Shown here piece after piece: positions 22,489-37,254 of a DNA stretch of 64,000 nucleotides (position 1 is the first letter of the stretch; the number at the start of each line of letters is the position of its first letter). The DNA is from Fomes fomentarius (Eukaryota; Basidiomycota; Agaricomycetes; Polyporales; Polyporaceae): assembly GCA_022606135.1 (NCBI GenBank), contig JABYQN010000002.1, positions 1,426,001 through 1,490,000 on the forward strand. Reading direction: 5' to 3'. The notes beneath the pieces are model-generated. The model was given only the letters and a program-made list of their open reading frames with translations, ran no database searches and was not told the origin of the DNA. A program made the position numbers and the translations under genes.

Positions 22489-23664
22489 ATGTCCTCTCGC
22501 CGTCGTCGCTCTTACTCAAGAGAACGCTCGGATTCGCCTCGACATGATCGTTCACGTTCTCGCTCGAACTCTCCTGACCGAAGGGCGCCTCTACCACAAG
22601 GTGTTGCTGAGATCTCCGAGTCTGACTACTTCCTCAAGAGTGACGAGTTCCGAGTGTGGCTGAAAGAAGAGAAGAGCAAGGTGTGTCCCATAGAACATAC
22701 TCTTTTTTCATAAAACTGAAAATGAGGATTTGTTGGACAGTATTTTGACGAACTCACAAGTGATAGAGCAAGAAAGTGAGCACCTAGAGCTAGGTCTGTG
22801 GTGATTACTGAACACTGAGTCAGGTACTTTCGAAAGTTTGTGAAGGTGCCATTCACGTGTCGTAGTGTCAGATAAAACAAGAGTAACATTATTTGCATCC
22901 TTTACAGGCATGGAATAGAGGGAAGCTCTCGAGTACGTCCTAAACTACTTCTCTTCACTACCTGCCGCACACACCGCGTCTCGTGCAGAATCCATCTACG
23001 CCGGAGTGGACAAAGCCCAAACAGCCAGCAGCCAGACCGCATACAAGTGGTCGTTCGCTTCCAAGACATCCAAAGCAGACAACGATGCTCTACGCGCTGC
23101 CCGTGACGAGATAGAGAGCGCTACGTACAATCGTCAACTCCCTTCCCAGAATGCCAGAGCTGGCCCTTCCAGCGGACGCGTCATTGGTCCTGCTATGCCG
23201 TCAGCATCCGACCGCATCCTCGCCAAGGAGGCGGAGGAGGACCATCGCGCCGCAGAACGCCAGTATCAAAAGAAACGCGAAAGGAAAGAGGCGAAGGAGC
23301 GCGTCGAGGATATGGTTGGGCCAAAAGAGGTTGGACGTGCGGGCATGCTGGAGAAGAAGAAAGTGCAGCGCGAGGCAGACCGGGCCTTTAGGGAGAAGGG
23401 CGACGATGGGCTTGACGTCGACGACTCGACGTTAATGGGCGGTGGGGACAGTTTCCAGGCGCAGTAAGTTGATTCTGAATCCTCTCATTGAATCACGCAT
23501 TCACGCTGGATAGGATTGCGCGACGCGATGCTGCACGACGTCGCTTTGCCGAAAAGAAGGGGGAGCAAGTATCCACTGTACGCGAACGCGCCGACGCTAT
23601 GCGTGCTAAGGAGAAGGCCACGATGGACATGTTCGTGCAGATGGCGAAGCAGAAGTTCGGCTGA
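22489..23664 (+). CDS. SR-rich protein of the SCI1 type
   Basis: Small basic protein resembling the conserved eukaryotic family that includes plant style cell-cycle inhibitor 1 (SCI1), thought to be nuclear and splicing-related; the exact role in fungi is unclear. Six exons: 22489-22680, 22741-22775, 22824-22845, 22908-22932, 22989-23463 and 23514-23664, giving 299 aa. The N-terminus is RS-rich (RRRRSYSRERSDSPRHDRSR). The conserved core is YFDELTSDRARKYFRKFVKA followed by WNRGKL, spread over three very short exons of 35, 22 and 25 nt. The C-terminal half is a charged helix with many Lys/Glu/Arg, ending MDMFVQMAKQKFG. All joins keep frame. Confidence 0.72.
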
Positions 23665-24231
23665 GATGTGGACGATATCCCTGTTGCTTGACATGGTATA
23701 TTCACAATATCATATTACCTGGGCTAAGGTTCATATGTGCCTGTGTGTTCATGTGTAAATTGAATTGTATACCAATCCTCGCCCGAGTGGGGCGATTCCG
23801 TCCTGGATCATGACGGTTTCTATTGCGACGTTCTATGTAGCAGAACACTGTAGGACTGTAAATTTCGTCACGTCGAAATGTGGACCTCACGCTTGATACG
23901 TCTTTCAGAGCTAGTTGCTGGTACGCATCGTCTACATGGCTAGCAGTGTCACAGTAATTCGCAAGTCCGAATTATGGCAAGATGGCTAAGTAATGCGAAG
24001 GTATTAATACCATAGTCTTTGACGATGCCAGCAATACCAGGTGACTATCTTTGTCTCCATGTGCCAGGAGCCAGAGAAAGATGCTTCTCGTCCACGTCCA
24101 GGATCCTCTGCCTGGTGCCGCGCGATGGAATGGCAGGAGAGGCAACAGTCCTTGCGGAAGCCGAGAGTTCCACTAGTCCTGCTGCTATTCTCGATTCCGT
24201 TCATTGAGCTTGGCTGTATTGAGGCGTGAAG
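23665..24231. other. intergenic region, convergent genes
   Basis: Lies between the 3' ends of the SR-rich gene (+) and the HET-domain gene (-), so it holds two terminator regions. Short frames on both strands have no features I can support. Confidence 0.5.
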
Positions 24232-26402
24232 TTAGAGGCCGAAGGGGCTTGGTAAGTGGAGGGTGCCTGGAGGATGCGACGAGTCTAGATCGGGTCTTGA
24301 ACCACTTGTATGGGGAGGATGGGGAGGTCGTGTGGGCCGATCGTCCACCGACAGCTCGTCCCGAGGCTGAGGACGCGCTATAAGCTGCTGCCTGCCTCGT
24401 GGAGCTGACGGGAGACCTTGAAGATGTAGTGGATCGGCCACCTGTCCCGAGTGAACGACTAGTGACCCCGTATCTGTAACGTCCGTTGGCCGCCTAAAAG
24501 AAGGAAGGGACACACGCCGGAGCACCGATCTGCGCTTGTAAGCGGGCCCATCGAGTTCAAGGCACATGACGAGGGTGGTCTTAGGGGACACTTTACAGTG
24601 GGTGAACGACAGCCGCACGATCCTATCGTCCTTCGCATACTCCTTCGTCATGTCTGGCCAGTCCTCGATGTGATCGTCGGCACAACGGTGAAGGTGGTTT
24701 TGTGGTTGGTCCCAGTTGTTGCCATACACGATCTCCACTGAAGCCCACTGACGAGGCATTCCCCTCCGCCAACCACCTCCAGCAGGACATGACGTGCACG
24801 TTCCCAGATGGAAATACATCGCTTCCTTCTTCTGTGCGTTACAGCACGAGATCGTCACAGCCGTTGCAGTGCACAGTGGGGACTCGGTCGGCACGGACTG
24901 TGGCTGCAACTGCGCGCAGTAGGGCCAGAGGTACAGTGCAGAGAGTCGTGAGAGAAGCCATCTCGGCATGCGGAAGGGAGGTTCAGTGTCGATACCAGTT
25001 ACAAGCCCCTTCAACCGACCATTGATACGGGTCGAGTTGTTGCTAGCTTTGACAGCTGGATCGTGGATTTGTATGCAGATGTTGCGCCACTCCACGACCA
25101 CAGGCTGTCCTTGAAAACGAATGTTGTAGTAGTCGGGCCCCACAGCAATGATACGTGCGAAGATGCTCCCTTTCTCCGACTTGAACCCGTATCCCACACA
25201 ATACATCTTCCTCGTTGGGTCCTGGACGGGATCGGGTGTGGGATGGAGGAGGAGGCCAAGGTGGGAATGGGAATTGTCGCATAGGAGAATTGCGACGGTG
25301 ACTCCACCGGCTTCGAAGACAGGAAAACTGCATTCGATACCATAGCTGGATTGAGAGAAACAAGGTAGTTTAAGCTCTCCGAAGGGGCCGGGGCCGTGCT
25401 AGAACACAACAGATATTCAGCATTCACTCGGACGAAACTAGCTCGAGAGACTCTGATGCCCACCAGTCCTATCCCCGTCCCTTGCCATGGTAGGTATGGT
25501 TGTAGAGGGTTGGAGACGGTAGGAGTGTAGCGAGCGTCGACTGAGAACGATCCTGGGGTAGGTGCAAGCAGAGACATCACCCCCGTGGACGTGTTATTGA
25601 TCTCGTCGTAAGTCATGGGTGTATGCGCGTCTGTCACTTCCAACGCAGCGACGTTGTTCCAAGCAAACAGGCTCGTGTCGAAGGTTTGCTTCATTATCTC
25701 CAATTGAAGACGTCGGAAAGCCTGATGACCTTCACCGTAGATAGTCGGCATGTTGACGTTGAACAAGCCCATGAGAGAGTATGCCCTATCTTCCACTCGA
25801 CTTGTTTGGCGTCTCGAAGCCCAGAACATGCGTGTTGCGACGCTCTGTGACGACCACGGCTCCTCGAGGGTCAATATCTCACGCTTGATTCCAGTGATGT
25901 CCTCCAAGAGCGTCGAGAGTCTGTCCTTAGTACCTATGCGTTTCCAATCATTGGACACGAACACGACTAAGGTGGGGGCAATGAGTTCCTGCAACGTCCA
26001 GCCTCGAGTGTGCCAACGGGCGTTCCGGAAAGCGGAGTTACGAAAGCTCGGAACGTCTTCCAAGTATGCATAGCACACCTCGGAAGAGGAGTACCATGTG
26101 AACATGGAGTTGATTGCTTCAGAGAGCTCCGAGCTGCTCGTCTTGTCGATGCAACAGGAGTCTATCCATATCCACAGGTAGCCATCTTCTTCGGCGAGAA
26201 TGCAGGCATTCTGGATCTTCGGGGATGCACAGTCGCGCGGATTCTCGCCTGTCCGCTCGCACTGTTCTTGCAGTTCCCGCATCGACCGGAATGTCTGTTC
26301 CTCATGTCCCCATGTGTGCGATAGGATCGCGTAGCCTTCTTTGACTGCGGTGTGGTCCGTGAAACTATGGAGTTCAGCACGATCGGTACTGAGCAGCCAC
26401 AT
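24232..26402 (-). CDS. HET-domain protein
   Basis: Heterokaryon-incompatibility (HET) domain protein. These fungal proteins are linked to non-self recognition and regulated cell death; most copies have unknown specificity. The start at 26402 gives MWLLSTDRAELHSFTDHTAV, typical for basidiomycete members, with a probable leader intron just upstream (GTGAGT near 26466 to ACACAG). HET blocks: GYAILSHTWGHEEQTF, KIQNACILAEEDGYLWIWID with SCCIDK, SSEVCYAYLEDV, RGWTLQELIAP, and ASRRQTSRVEDRAYSLMGLF followed by MPTIYGEG. The C-terminal half reads well in another frame from about 25398 (GPGPFGELKLPCFSQSSYG... SEKGSIFARIIAVG). Joining the halves needs either a 40-nt intron ending at 25402 or a 1-nt frameshift. 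It could be a functional gene or a recent pseudogene. Confidence 0.8.
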
Positions 26403-26466
26403 CGTAGTAGACGGCCTGTGTCCCAGAGTCAATGCTCTACACTCAATCATCGGATATGAGACTCAC

Positions 26467-27095
26467 CCGCGCGTCGGACAGTGTAGCTGAGAGATGTAGA
26501 TGTGTAGGACGGGGGCGATGTCTAAGCTCTTATGTAGCCTGCCTTCATTTTTTGGAAGCCTGATGCTCGAGCCTGGCTCGAGCCTCGTGTAGAGTGATGA
26601 TATATCAAACGTATGTGGATACTGCGAGATTTGTAATGATGAATCCTACACCCAAAAATAAATATCTGACATAGGTACCTGTTTGCCAGCTGTTCCCCTT
26701 AACTGAGCGAGTGGGAGTACATCATACATCACCAGCACCAGTCACTTTCAAATTCGACCATACATCGACCTGAGCCGGGGCTGATATGGTGTGCGTGTTG
26801 AGTGTTGAGTAAACGTGTCCCCACTCCGGGAGTTTGGCCCAAGGCGACAAAGTTAGCTGTGACGTCGGAGCTGATCGGAGCCACCCGTAGCATCCTCGAA
26901 CTCTCATTAGCTCCGGGCGCTCTTCATGCTGCATCAAGCTCTCGAATGACCCAAGACTCGTCCAATACCGGCGCTACGATGAACAATCGTTGGTCTCGCC
27001 TGTGATCTCGCATCGTCCAGTTTGCTTCATCCACTACATGGCTAAGTAACGCAGTGATCGATTGAGGTAGCATCAGAGAATCAATTGACTCATTG
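26467..27095. other. intergenic region upstream of the HET gene
   Basis: Holds the promoter of the minus-strand HET gene and the 3' region of the minus-strand F-box gene. No frame with recognisable content. The short frames at 26722-27005 overlap on opposite strands and look spurious. Confidence 0.5.
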
Positions 27096-28687
27096 TCAAT
27101 CCAATTCCACGGGTGCCGTCTGACGCCACACATCCTCGTGTTTCTCCCAGTCAAAGTCGGCTGTGAACGCGACGCGACGCAGCACCGGAGTGCATTTGTC
27201 GTACTCTGCCAGCAGTCGGCGCTGCAAATCGAGATCGCCCGCTATTTTGAAAGGATGGAAGAGCCTCCCTCTGATCTTCGAACATTGATCAGACAGGAGG
27301 AACATCTGCAACCGCGGTGCATGCACAAGCACCTCCTGTCCGACGGCGCGTAGCGTTTCCTGTAAAGATCCAAATCTGACGGCGGCCTCAGCACAATAAT
27401 CGAGGATGTACGCACCTCGTTCACGTCACGGCTTACGGAGATAAGCAATATCTCCAGATGAGGATGAGCGCGGACCAGACGCGCTAGCCTTCCTATGTCG
27501 AGCTTCATGAGCGCGAAGCGTAAGTCTCGAATCGGCACAGCAGAAAACTGGAGATAGCGAAAGGCCGAGGTGAACTGCAAATCCGATAAAGGTCCAGGGA
27601 TGGGCACTGCTTCTCGGCCATACCACTCCGTTGTAGTGTATTTGTGCACCGGTCGACTTGCAGTGTGATCCGGCAGGAATGCACGGAGCTCGGAAGGGCG
27701 ACAAGCAAGCTCCTCGAGCCTGGGCCAAGCTTCCCGGGGATACTCCAGCCTTCTGTTGTTGCGGGGAAGTGCAGTCTCGTAGCGAAGAGTAGAGAGGCGG
27801 CGAAGGTTGGAGATATTACGGAAGAGACAGAGCATCTCGGGTGGAGAGACCACAAGCTCTTCTAACACCGGCATTTCAAATGCAGGGGATATGGCGAAGA
27901 TGCGAGCGAACGAGGATGAGTCCAAACCGGGTAGAGATAGGGAGCGCAGTGTAGCTGCGCTTTGTCGGAGTAGTTCCTTAAGGAGGTTCATCTCTGAGTT
28001 CGCAAGGTCCTCTTCCACCTGTAGCTTCAGGGTGTGCGCTTGTATGGTGGTCGACATACTTTGCGGTAGCTTGGCCCCAAGCGGTGGAAACGGTTCCTCC
28101 GAGTTCATTCCCACCCGAGAGCTGCCGACGTATAGCTTGCGACTTTCTTTTGTGATGTCGAGCTGGATCGACTTGAGTGAAGGGTGAGGGGTCTTGAGGA
28201 GCGCATGCAGGACAAACTTCGTAGGGGGGAAGAGGTGCAAGCTGATCGTTCGTAGATTGGACATTGCCATTGCAGCGTGAGCCAAATTGTGCGCGAACTC
28301 TCTGACCCCACCCGGAAGAGGGCCCCGTTTGGCATCGCCTTCCAGTGCAAACGAATGTACCATTGCAGCAAGGTCACGCTGAAAACTAGTCGTCTCAGGA
28401 GGAGAGGTCAGAGTTCTAACGCATAACGCCGCCCCACGTGACGATTTAGGGAGTATCGTTCGATAGAGACGAGGGGTGCCGATCAGATTGCAAGTTCTGC
28501 TCGTAAGAACAAAAGCGGGCAGATCGCTCTCACACAAGTGGGAGTTTATGAGCATCAAAAGCTCCGTTGGAAGATGAACTGGTTTGAAAACCACCTGACG
28601 CGACGACGCGATTCTGAAAACCGATGGTGAGTTGCTACACTCGTACAACATACGCTCGGAGCATCTTACGAGCTCTTTTGACGACAT
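27096..28687 (-). CDS. F-box/LRR-like protein
   Basis: Agaricomycete-type F-box protein, presumably a substrate adaptor of an SCF ubiquitin ligase. Two exons: 27416-28687 and 27096-27359, separated by a 56-nt intron (GTGCGT to TTTACAG) that joins RDVNE to ETLRAVGQ. The F-box lies near residues 35-75 (HLPTELLMLINSHLCESDLP... TPRLYRTI). It is followed by Leu-rich, weakly repetitive segments (ATLRSLSLPGLDSSSFARIF; PVLEELVVSP; LRRLSTLRYE). An alternative in-frame start is the Met at residue 13. The target is unknown. It is divergent from the homeodomain gene across a 319-bp region. Confidence 0.75.
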
Positions 28688-29006
28688 TGGCGAATCTGAC
28701 CCCTAGTCTGCATGCTTCAGGGCGGTCGAGTGACAGCGCGAGGAAGTGTTTCGGGCTCGGTGAAGGTTGAAGTTGAACTTCCGAGGGACAAGCCGAGCTG
28801 TGTCGAGTCTCGACCAGTGGGATCAAGATTCAACAACACGTCGATCACGTGATTATTTGGGACTGACACGCTCACGTGACGGACGCGGACGCGTTGTGTA
28901 CGCGAAAGGCGTTGATGAAACGTCCCAGCGATAAATACCCTACGCGTTTCGTCTTGCACGCTTTCGCCCCCTCGCCCATATACACCCCTTGTTCTCTTCT
29001 CCCGCC
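28688..29006. promoter_or_regulatory. bidirectional region with two TCACGTGA boxes
   Basis: Shared upstream region of the F-box gene (-) and the homeodomain gene (+). Two identical palindromic TCACGTGA sites lie at 28845-28852 and 28872-28879, 27 bp apart start to start. This is the consensus for bHLH factors of the Cbf1/SREBP kind. A GATAAATAC element near 28930 could serve as a TATA box for the + gene, followed by a C/T-rich leader. Confidence 0.55.
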
Positions 29007-30536
29007 ATGCTCTCGCCCCCTTCCTACTCCCTCTCGAGGACATCGTCCATGTCCAGCGTGGGCTCCGACGACTCCATCACGGGAGGCGACATGCACAACT
29101 CCATCTCTGCTGACCTCGCCGCCGACGGAGCGGTCAAACGTACGCGCAAGCGGTTTACCACCGTGCAACTTATAATGCTCGAGCACCTCTACCGCAAGGC
29201 CTCACATCCGACGCGTGAGCAACGCGAGGATGTCGCCCTGCAGGCAGAGATGTGAGTTTCTTTTCCGCGCCGCCACCCTTTCTTCGAAGCGCACCCGGCC
29301 CTTTCTTCCCCTCCATTCCCCAGCAACTTCATGTGCATATATGCACCCTATCATTGTCTGTCTCTCCTTCGTTTCTTGGTCTTACTGACGTCCCTGCACA
29401 GCGACGTACGGTCCGTCACGGTCTGGTTCCAGAACAAACGGCAGACAGAGCGCCGCATACATCGCCAGCTCTCCGAGTCCGCCTCGCAGCCCTCTCCCTC
29501 GCCCACTACCTCTTCCCTCCCTCCTAGCTCGCCCTTCTCAGACGCCTCCGGGAACACCATCCATACGGCCCGCGCACGCACACGCACGCTTTCCGGCAAC
29601 TCCTCCACATCGGCTATGTCCCTCACTTCCGTGACGCGTAAACGTGACCGCGACGCTGACCACGATGTCGAAACGACCGTCGCATCCACCGCGGGCAGAC
29701 ACGTCCGCCAGAAGCCATCCCGCCACTTCTCCCTCGACGACATCGCCGCGCGCTCAGAACGCCCGGTGCACCTCCCACGTACTCCGCCACAGTGCATCGC
29801 GTCGTCCTCCTCATGCTCGTCCTCGCCGATGCAGCCGCAGACGCCGGAGACCCGTCCTTTGTCTCTGTCTCTGTCTCCATCCGTCAGGACGCCGGGGGAG
29901 GAGGGCATGAAGGGCGACGGCAAAATGGAGGCGGAGGCGAGGCAGCGCGCGTTGTGGGAGAACATGCCTTCGTCGCCCGTTGCGCCTGACCCGGTCCCGC
30001 ACCAGGAGAGGGACTTTGTCCGGTACGGCAGCCGGCGTTTGACGCTTGAGTATGCGTGTGCGCGGGAAATGGTGGGCGGCCGGGGGGTCGAGAGGGAGCC
30101 CTCGAAGACGAGGGGATCGCGCGAGCCGGAGAGGGAGCAAAGGCGGAAAAAGAAACACGGGCACAAGCATAGATCTAGACAGGAAGCGTCGGAGACTGGC
30201 ACGAAGGAGAAAACGGATGGAGGAGCACGTGGGGAACGCACGCAAGTGCGGGGGCATATCGAGGACGGTGAGGATGACATCCCGGTCGCAGACTGGGATA
30301 TGCATGGCGATACGGACACGGAAGGCGTTCTCTCCGAGGCGCCTGTAACGCCCTCCAGTAGCTTTGGATTTGGCGACCTCTCGGTCATGGACGAACATAC
30401 CAAGAGCCCGAAGGACGCTGTTGTGGATGGTATCCAGCAAGGGCATCCGAGGAAAATAGAGATCGCGAGGAATACGCGAGATGAAGACATGATGGACGCC
30501 GCGTACATCCTTTGCAATTTTAGCCAGCGAGGCTGA
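29007..30536 (+). CDS. homeodomain transcription factor
   Basis: Nuclear DNA-binding regulator. Two exons: 29007-29251 and 29402-30536, giving 459 aa. The homeodomain lies near residues 45-105: KRTRKRFTTVQLIMLEHLYR, then the third helix VRSVTVWFQNKRQTERR with the canonical WFQNKR. The intron interrupts the homeodomain between helices 2 and 3 (QAEI/DVRSVTV), a common place in this family. The remainder is low-complexity Ser/Pro and charged sequence with several basic patches (RRKKKHGHKHRSRQ) and an acidic C-terminal part, suggesting disorder and activation regions. Basidiomycete homeodomain regulators of this kind include fruiting-related ones; I cannot assign an ortholog. It is not one of the paired mating-type HD genes by context. 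Confidence 0.88.
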
Positions 30537-30774
30537 TCAGGCGGGAAGACCGTGTCGTGGAGTTGTGGAGTTGGTAATGGCTGAAGAAGAGCAGAGCGCA
30601 TATGGCCAGCGCAATGGCTGGCTGCACGGAAAATGACTGTAATGACATGTTTATGATATTATAGCACTGTATAAGAGCATGTATCATACATACGCGCATA
30701 TTTCGAACTCGAATGCCTCCCAAGTAGGTGTATGCGTATGTGGTGCTCGAAATAACAGCAACGTGAGTGTCATT

Positions 30775-31986
30775 TCATGCCCAACCAATCCGATAAAGCT
30801 TATACCCGCCTTCGTCCGCCCGCCCAACGCCGTCCTGCTTACGAAGCTCCTCCATGTGTAGAAGCGCAAGCTCTCGTTCCTCCCTGCTTTCGACGGTGGA
30901 GGCGTACGGGAACACAGCCTCCACCGTGTCGCTCAACCCTTCGTGCCTTCCAGTCGTACGGAGCGGAATGATCAGCCAAAACACTCCGTCGCGTTGGAGG
31001 AGCCGCTCGGCACATGTCTTGATCCAACGGGCATGATCAGGATGGTAGATCACGTCCGCGGCGAGGATAACGTTGAAGCGTTCTGCGAGTCGCCCTTCGT
31101 ATATCGGGTTCTGCCAGTCCAACGGAAGGACTTCGACAGGCGACGAGAATTGCTGAAAGTTCGTGGCGACGTTATCACGGAGGTTATCGAGCACAGAGGG
31201 ATGATAGTCCGTGGCAACGATCTCGAGGGTGCCGGCAAGGGGAGGCGACGGGGCAAGGAGCTTCGCTGCCGCAATACTCAACAAGCCAGTCCCAGCACCC
31301 AACTCGAGTATGCGCAGAGGGTCGGCGCGATGATCCACGGAGGCGAGCCCAAAGGCGTTTGGATCCAAGCACAGACGCTCCGCAAGGCGTATGGAGCTTC
31401 CCCAACTCTGGAGACCGACGGAGGTATGGTCATCGCTGAGTAGCGGAGCATCGTTTAGCTCGACATGGACGGCATCGGAGAGATTTGCGCAGGTTCCAGG
31501 ACGAGTGGGGAAGGTGAAGACGCGCGTGAGAGCCTCTTCCTGGCCCTCCCCTGCGAAGTTCCCTAGCAGAGACGCTGCTGTATCCACGAGGGCTGCGCGT
31601 GCGTCCGACTCGTCTTCAGAGCACTCCAGCGCGTAGACCCAGATGTCGGAGCGCGCGGCGAGGCCGATGAGCCAGCGGATGGCGAACTCGCGCTCGAAGG
31701 TGTCCGATCGGAGGACGTCAATATCAAACGACTCGTCTTCGTCGTCTTCGCCGTCCGAGTCGTCTTCCCCTTCAGCGGAAGCGTAACCGGAATCGGGAAC
31801 AGAGGTATCGTGGACAACGTGCTTCGGGAGTGCCTTGGGCTTTGGAAGCGCATTGAGGGCTGCTGCTGGACAGTAGATTAAATGCAAGTTATTGACTGCA
31901 TCTGTTATCTGCGCCAGAGAGTAGGAGGAGAGGCGGGCGAGGGGAGGAAGGGATGATGTAGGAGGAAGAGGGCGTCTTGCTGCCAT
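30775..31986 (-). CDS. protein-lysine methyltransferase, METTL21/EFM-like
   Basis: Seven-beta-strand S-adenosylmethionine-dependent methyltransferase of the Methyltransf_16 group, whose fungal members modify lysines on translation elongation factors and similar targets. Single exon, 403 aa from the ATG at 31986. The SAM-binding motif I is ILELGAGTGLLSIAAAKLL; post-I EIVATDYHPSVLDNL; DWQNP follows; the catalytic-region motif is ILAADVIYHPDHARW. The N-terminal 150 residues include an acidic stretch (EGEDDSDGEDDEDESFDIDV) and are longer than in the smallest members, resembling the Efm2 subgroup. The substrate cannot be read from the sequence. Confidence 0.85.
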   Translation of the reverse strand: MAARRPLPPTSSLPPLARLSSYSLAQITDAVNNLHLIYCPAAALNALPKPKALPKHVVHDTSVPDSGYASAEGEDDSDGEDDEDESFDIDVLRSDTFEREFAIRWLIGLAARSDIWVYALECSEDESDARAALVDTAASLLGNFAGEGQEEALTRVFTFPTRPGTCANLSDAVHVELNDAPLLSDDHTSVGLQSWGSSIRLAERLCLDPNAFGLASVDHRADPLRILELGAGTGLLSIAAAKLLAPSPPLAGTLEIVATDYHPSVLDNLRDNVATNFQQFSSPVEVLPLDWQNPIYEGRLAERFNVILAADVIYHPDHARWIKTCAERLLQRDGVFWLIIPLRTTGRHEGLSDTVEAVFPYASTVESREERELALLHMEELRKQDGVGRADEGGYKLYRIGWA

Positions 31987-32460
31987 GTCTATCCGTGTAC
32001 GTCTATGAATCTTGATTACGTTCGGTATGTACCAACTATCCGTTGTGGGGAGTATGATAGAACTCGTTCGTATCGGCTGATGAGCCCGAAAAATTGAACC
32101 CAGGAAAAATCTAGAGGTCGAGGAAGTCCCGTCTATGGAGGGTATTGTCTATCGTCTATGCGTGGTCTAGAGTTACGAGAAGAAGCAACCAAGGGTTTGA
32201 AGAAGGGACCCTTGGTTGCTAGCGCACAAAAACCGGCATTGCTGGTGAGAAGGTGGGGGTAAGAGTCAAGATGCAAACAAGCAGGACACGCAGAGGTCGG
32301 GATGATAAACGGTGAGCGCTGTGGCAGGAACGTGTGTCTTGACGTTTGAGATCTTTCTCCGGCAATCGCCGGTCCGGTTGTCGAAGCCAATGGCGGCCCA
32401 TGCATCTCTGACTCGCGAGATAGCATCTCGCTTTACTCAATCTTGCTCGCGATCTCTATC
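31987..32460. other. divergent promoter region with a perfect hairpin
   Basis: Between the methyltransferase gene (-) and GON7 (+). It contains a perfect 12-bp inverted repeat, AGCAACCAAGGG at 32184-32195 and its complement at 32209-32220, with a 13-nt loop. Otherwise no coding signal. Confidence 0.5.
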
Positions 32461-32751
32461 ATGCCTTCACTTACTGTCTCCTATACTCTCGATGTCCCTT
32501 CGGACACCCCCACGCCATCAAATCTCCATAAGAACGAAACTCTGCAGGCATCACTCCCTGATCCGACCTCCGTCAGCGATCAGAAAGAATACTACGAGCA
32601 GCTAAGGAAAGCTGTACTGCAGACCAAAGGCGCTTTGGGAGAGCAGCTCACGGCATGGCGGGATGCAGTAGGAAGGACAGAGGACAAGAAAGAGGTCGTG
32701 AAGAAGGAAGATGATGATGAGGAAGGAGATGATGATGCCGATGAAGAGTAA
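32461..32751 (+). CDS. GON7: EKC/KEOPS complex subunit Gon7
   Basis: Small subunit of the KEOPS complex, which makes the t6A modification on ANN-decoding tRNAs. Single exon, 96 aa. The start at 32461 gives MPSLTVSYTLDVPSDTPTPS. The diagnostic fungal Gon7 segment is near residues 42-72: QKEYYEQLRKAVLQTKGALG followed by EQLTAWRDAVG. The tail is highly acidic (EDDDEEGDDDADEE), as in yeast and other fungal members. A TTG-initiated extension upstream is not needed. Convergent with the uL2m gene. Confidence 0.78.
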   Translation: MPSLTVSYTLDVPSDTPTPSNLHKNETLQASLPDPTSVSDQKEYYEQLRKAVLQTKGALGEQLTAWRDAVGRTEDKKEVVKKEDDDEEGDDDADEE

Positions 32752-32954
32752 ACGCACCTGGGGATTGAATCGCTTTCGGAACAAAATGGTAAGGGCATCT
32801 CCTACTGCTCGCATGAATTCCAACTGTGACCCTGCAATCGCGAAGGGAGAACGTCCCACAGCCATAAGGCATGAAGAGAGGCGGGTAATATATCGGTGTA
32901 TTATGTGAGAGCTGTATGATCTAGCATGTAATCACCCGAGTGAACGCCTCCCAT

Positions 32955-36219
<3,265 letters not shown>

Positions 36220-37254
36220 GCGGGAACTAAGTGGGGTGGTACCTGTCTGCTTGTATGCTGTGTTGTATTCGGTACGTCACACGAGTGAATCCGCATCGGT
36301 TGTACGGCGCTGACATTGTGGTAGTCTTGATGTGCGATGTCATTGTAGCTCTCTTGCTTTTGGTCTCGGCTCTCTCGGGCAAGAAGTTCGATGAATTATA
36401 CCTGAGAGTGTGCTCATGTCCATCATTGCCTATCGAAGCAGAACCGTCAAGTTTCCACGTCATGCGCCAAGCGGATGCATACACGACATCTAGTGCGTGC
36501 GGTCACTAGTCATATATTCGTATCTCGAGAGCTGAAGACTTGTCAATAGAGCTTACTCCACCTATACACCTCCCGAACAATGAAGCAATCCGGGATTCTA
36601 CCGGGGCGAGTATCAGCTCAAAGGAATCTATATAGGCTTCCCGAGGTTCTTAATAACGGCAAGCATCTGTTCTCAGTCCTCGATATGACGTGCCGACTGC
36701 TTTCCCCATCGTATATCCGGTGCCGCCGTCGCCATACAATGTCGAGGTTCCGTTTGCCTTCCGCCAATGGATGAGCTCGGATATGCGATGCTCGCAGCCC
36801 TACTCGAAAGCATCAACAGCGTTCTGAACCACCCCCATTTCACCCTTGTCAGATTATGTTTGAGGGTGCGGTCATCGACGTGCTCTGATGCATGGTACCT
36901 GCCTCGAACGCGTCGGTGACCGTACCGCATCTGAATGTCGGTCAGCGAGGGTGTGGCCCATGTTCCCCGCTCCTCGACGAACTCCCGCGGCGGCGTTTCG
37001 TCGAGGCATGGCCTCCAAGCGCTTGATGGCGCGCGAACATCATCCGCTTCGTTCCACATGTGCGGAGTGAGCGAGCGCGGAGGATGATCGTGGGTGACCA
37101 GGCGTTCCCTGAACAGGGCTTTTATACTCACAGTCAGTGCCACCCAAGCGTCATGCGACTACGCTATCTCATGTTTTGACGTGGTCTTCTTCGTTCACGC
37201 ATGCGTGGGCCGGCGGTTTGAGCCTCTGCCGTAGAGCTGGAACGATGTGCCTTC
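36220..37254. other. no firm gene; possible small exon
   Basis: A plus-strand segment near 36765-36860 reads MDELGYAMLAALLESINSVL followed by NHPHFTLVRLCL and could be an exon, but I find no consistent gene around it. A 156-codon minus-strand frame at 36673-37143 lacks recognisable motifs and overlaps it. Otherwise nothing. Confidence 0.3.

Noticed and set aside
29351..30601. 416-codon minus-strand frame
   Set aside because: Antisense to the homeodomain gene; Ser/Arg-rich shadow without motifs.
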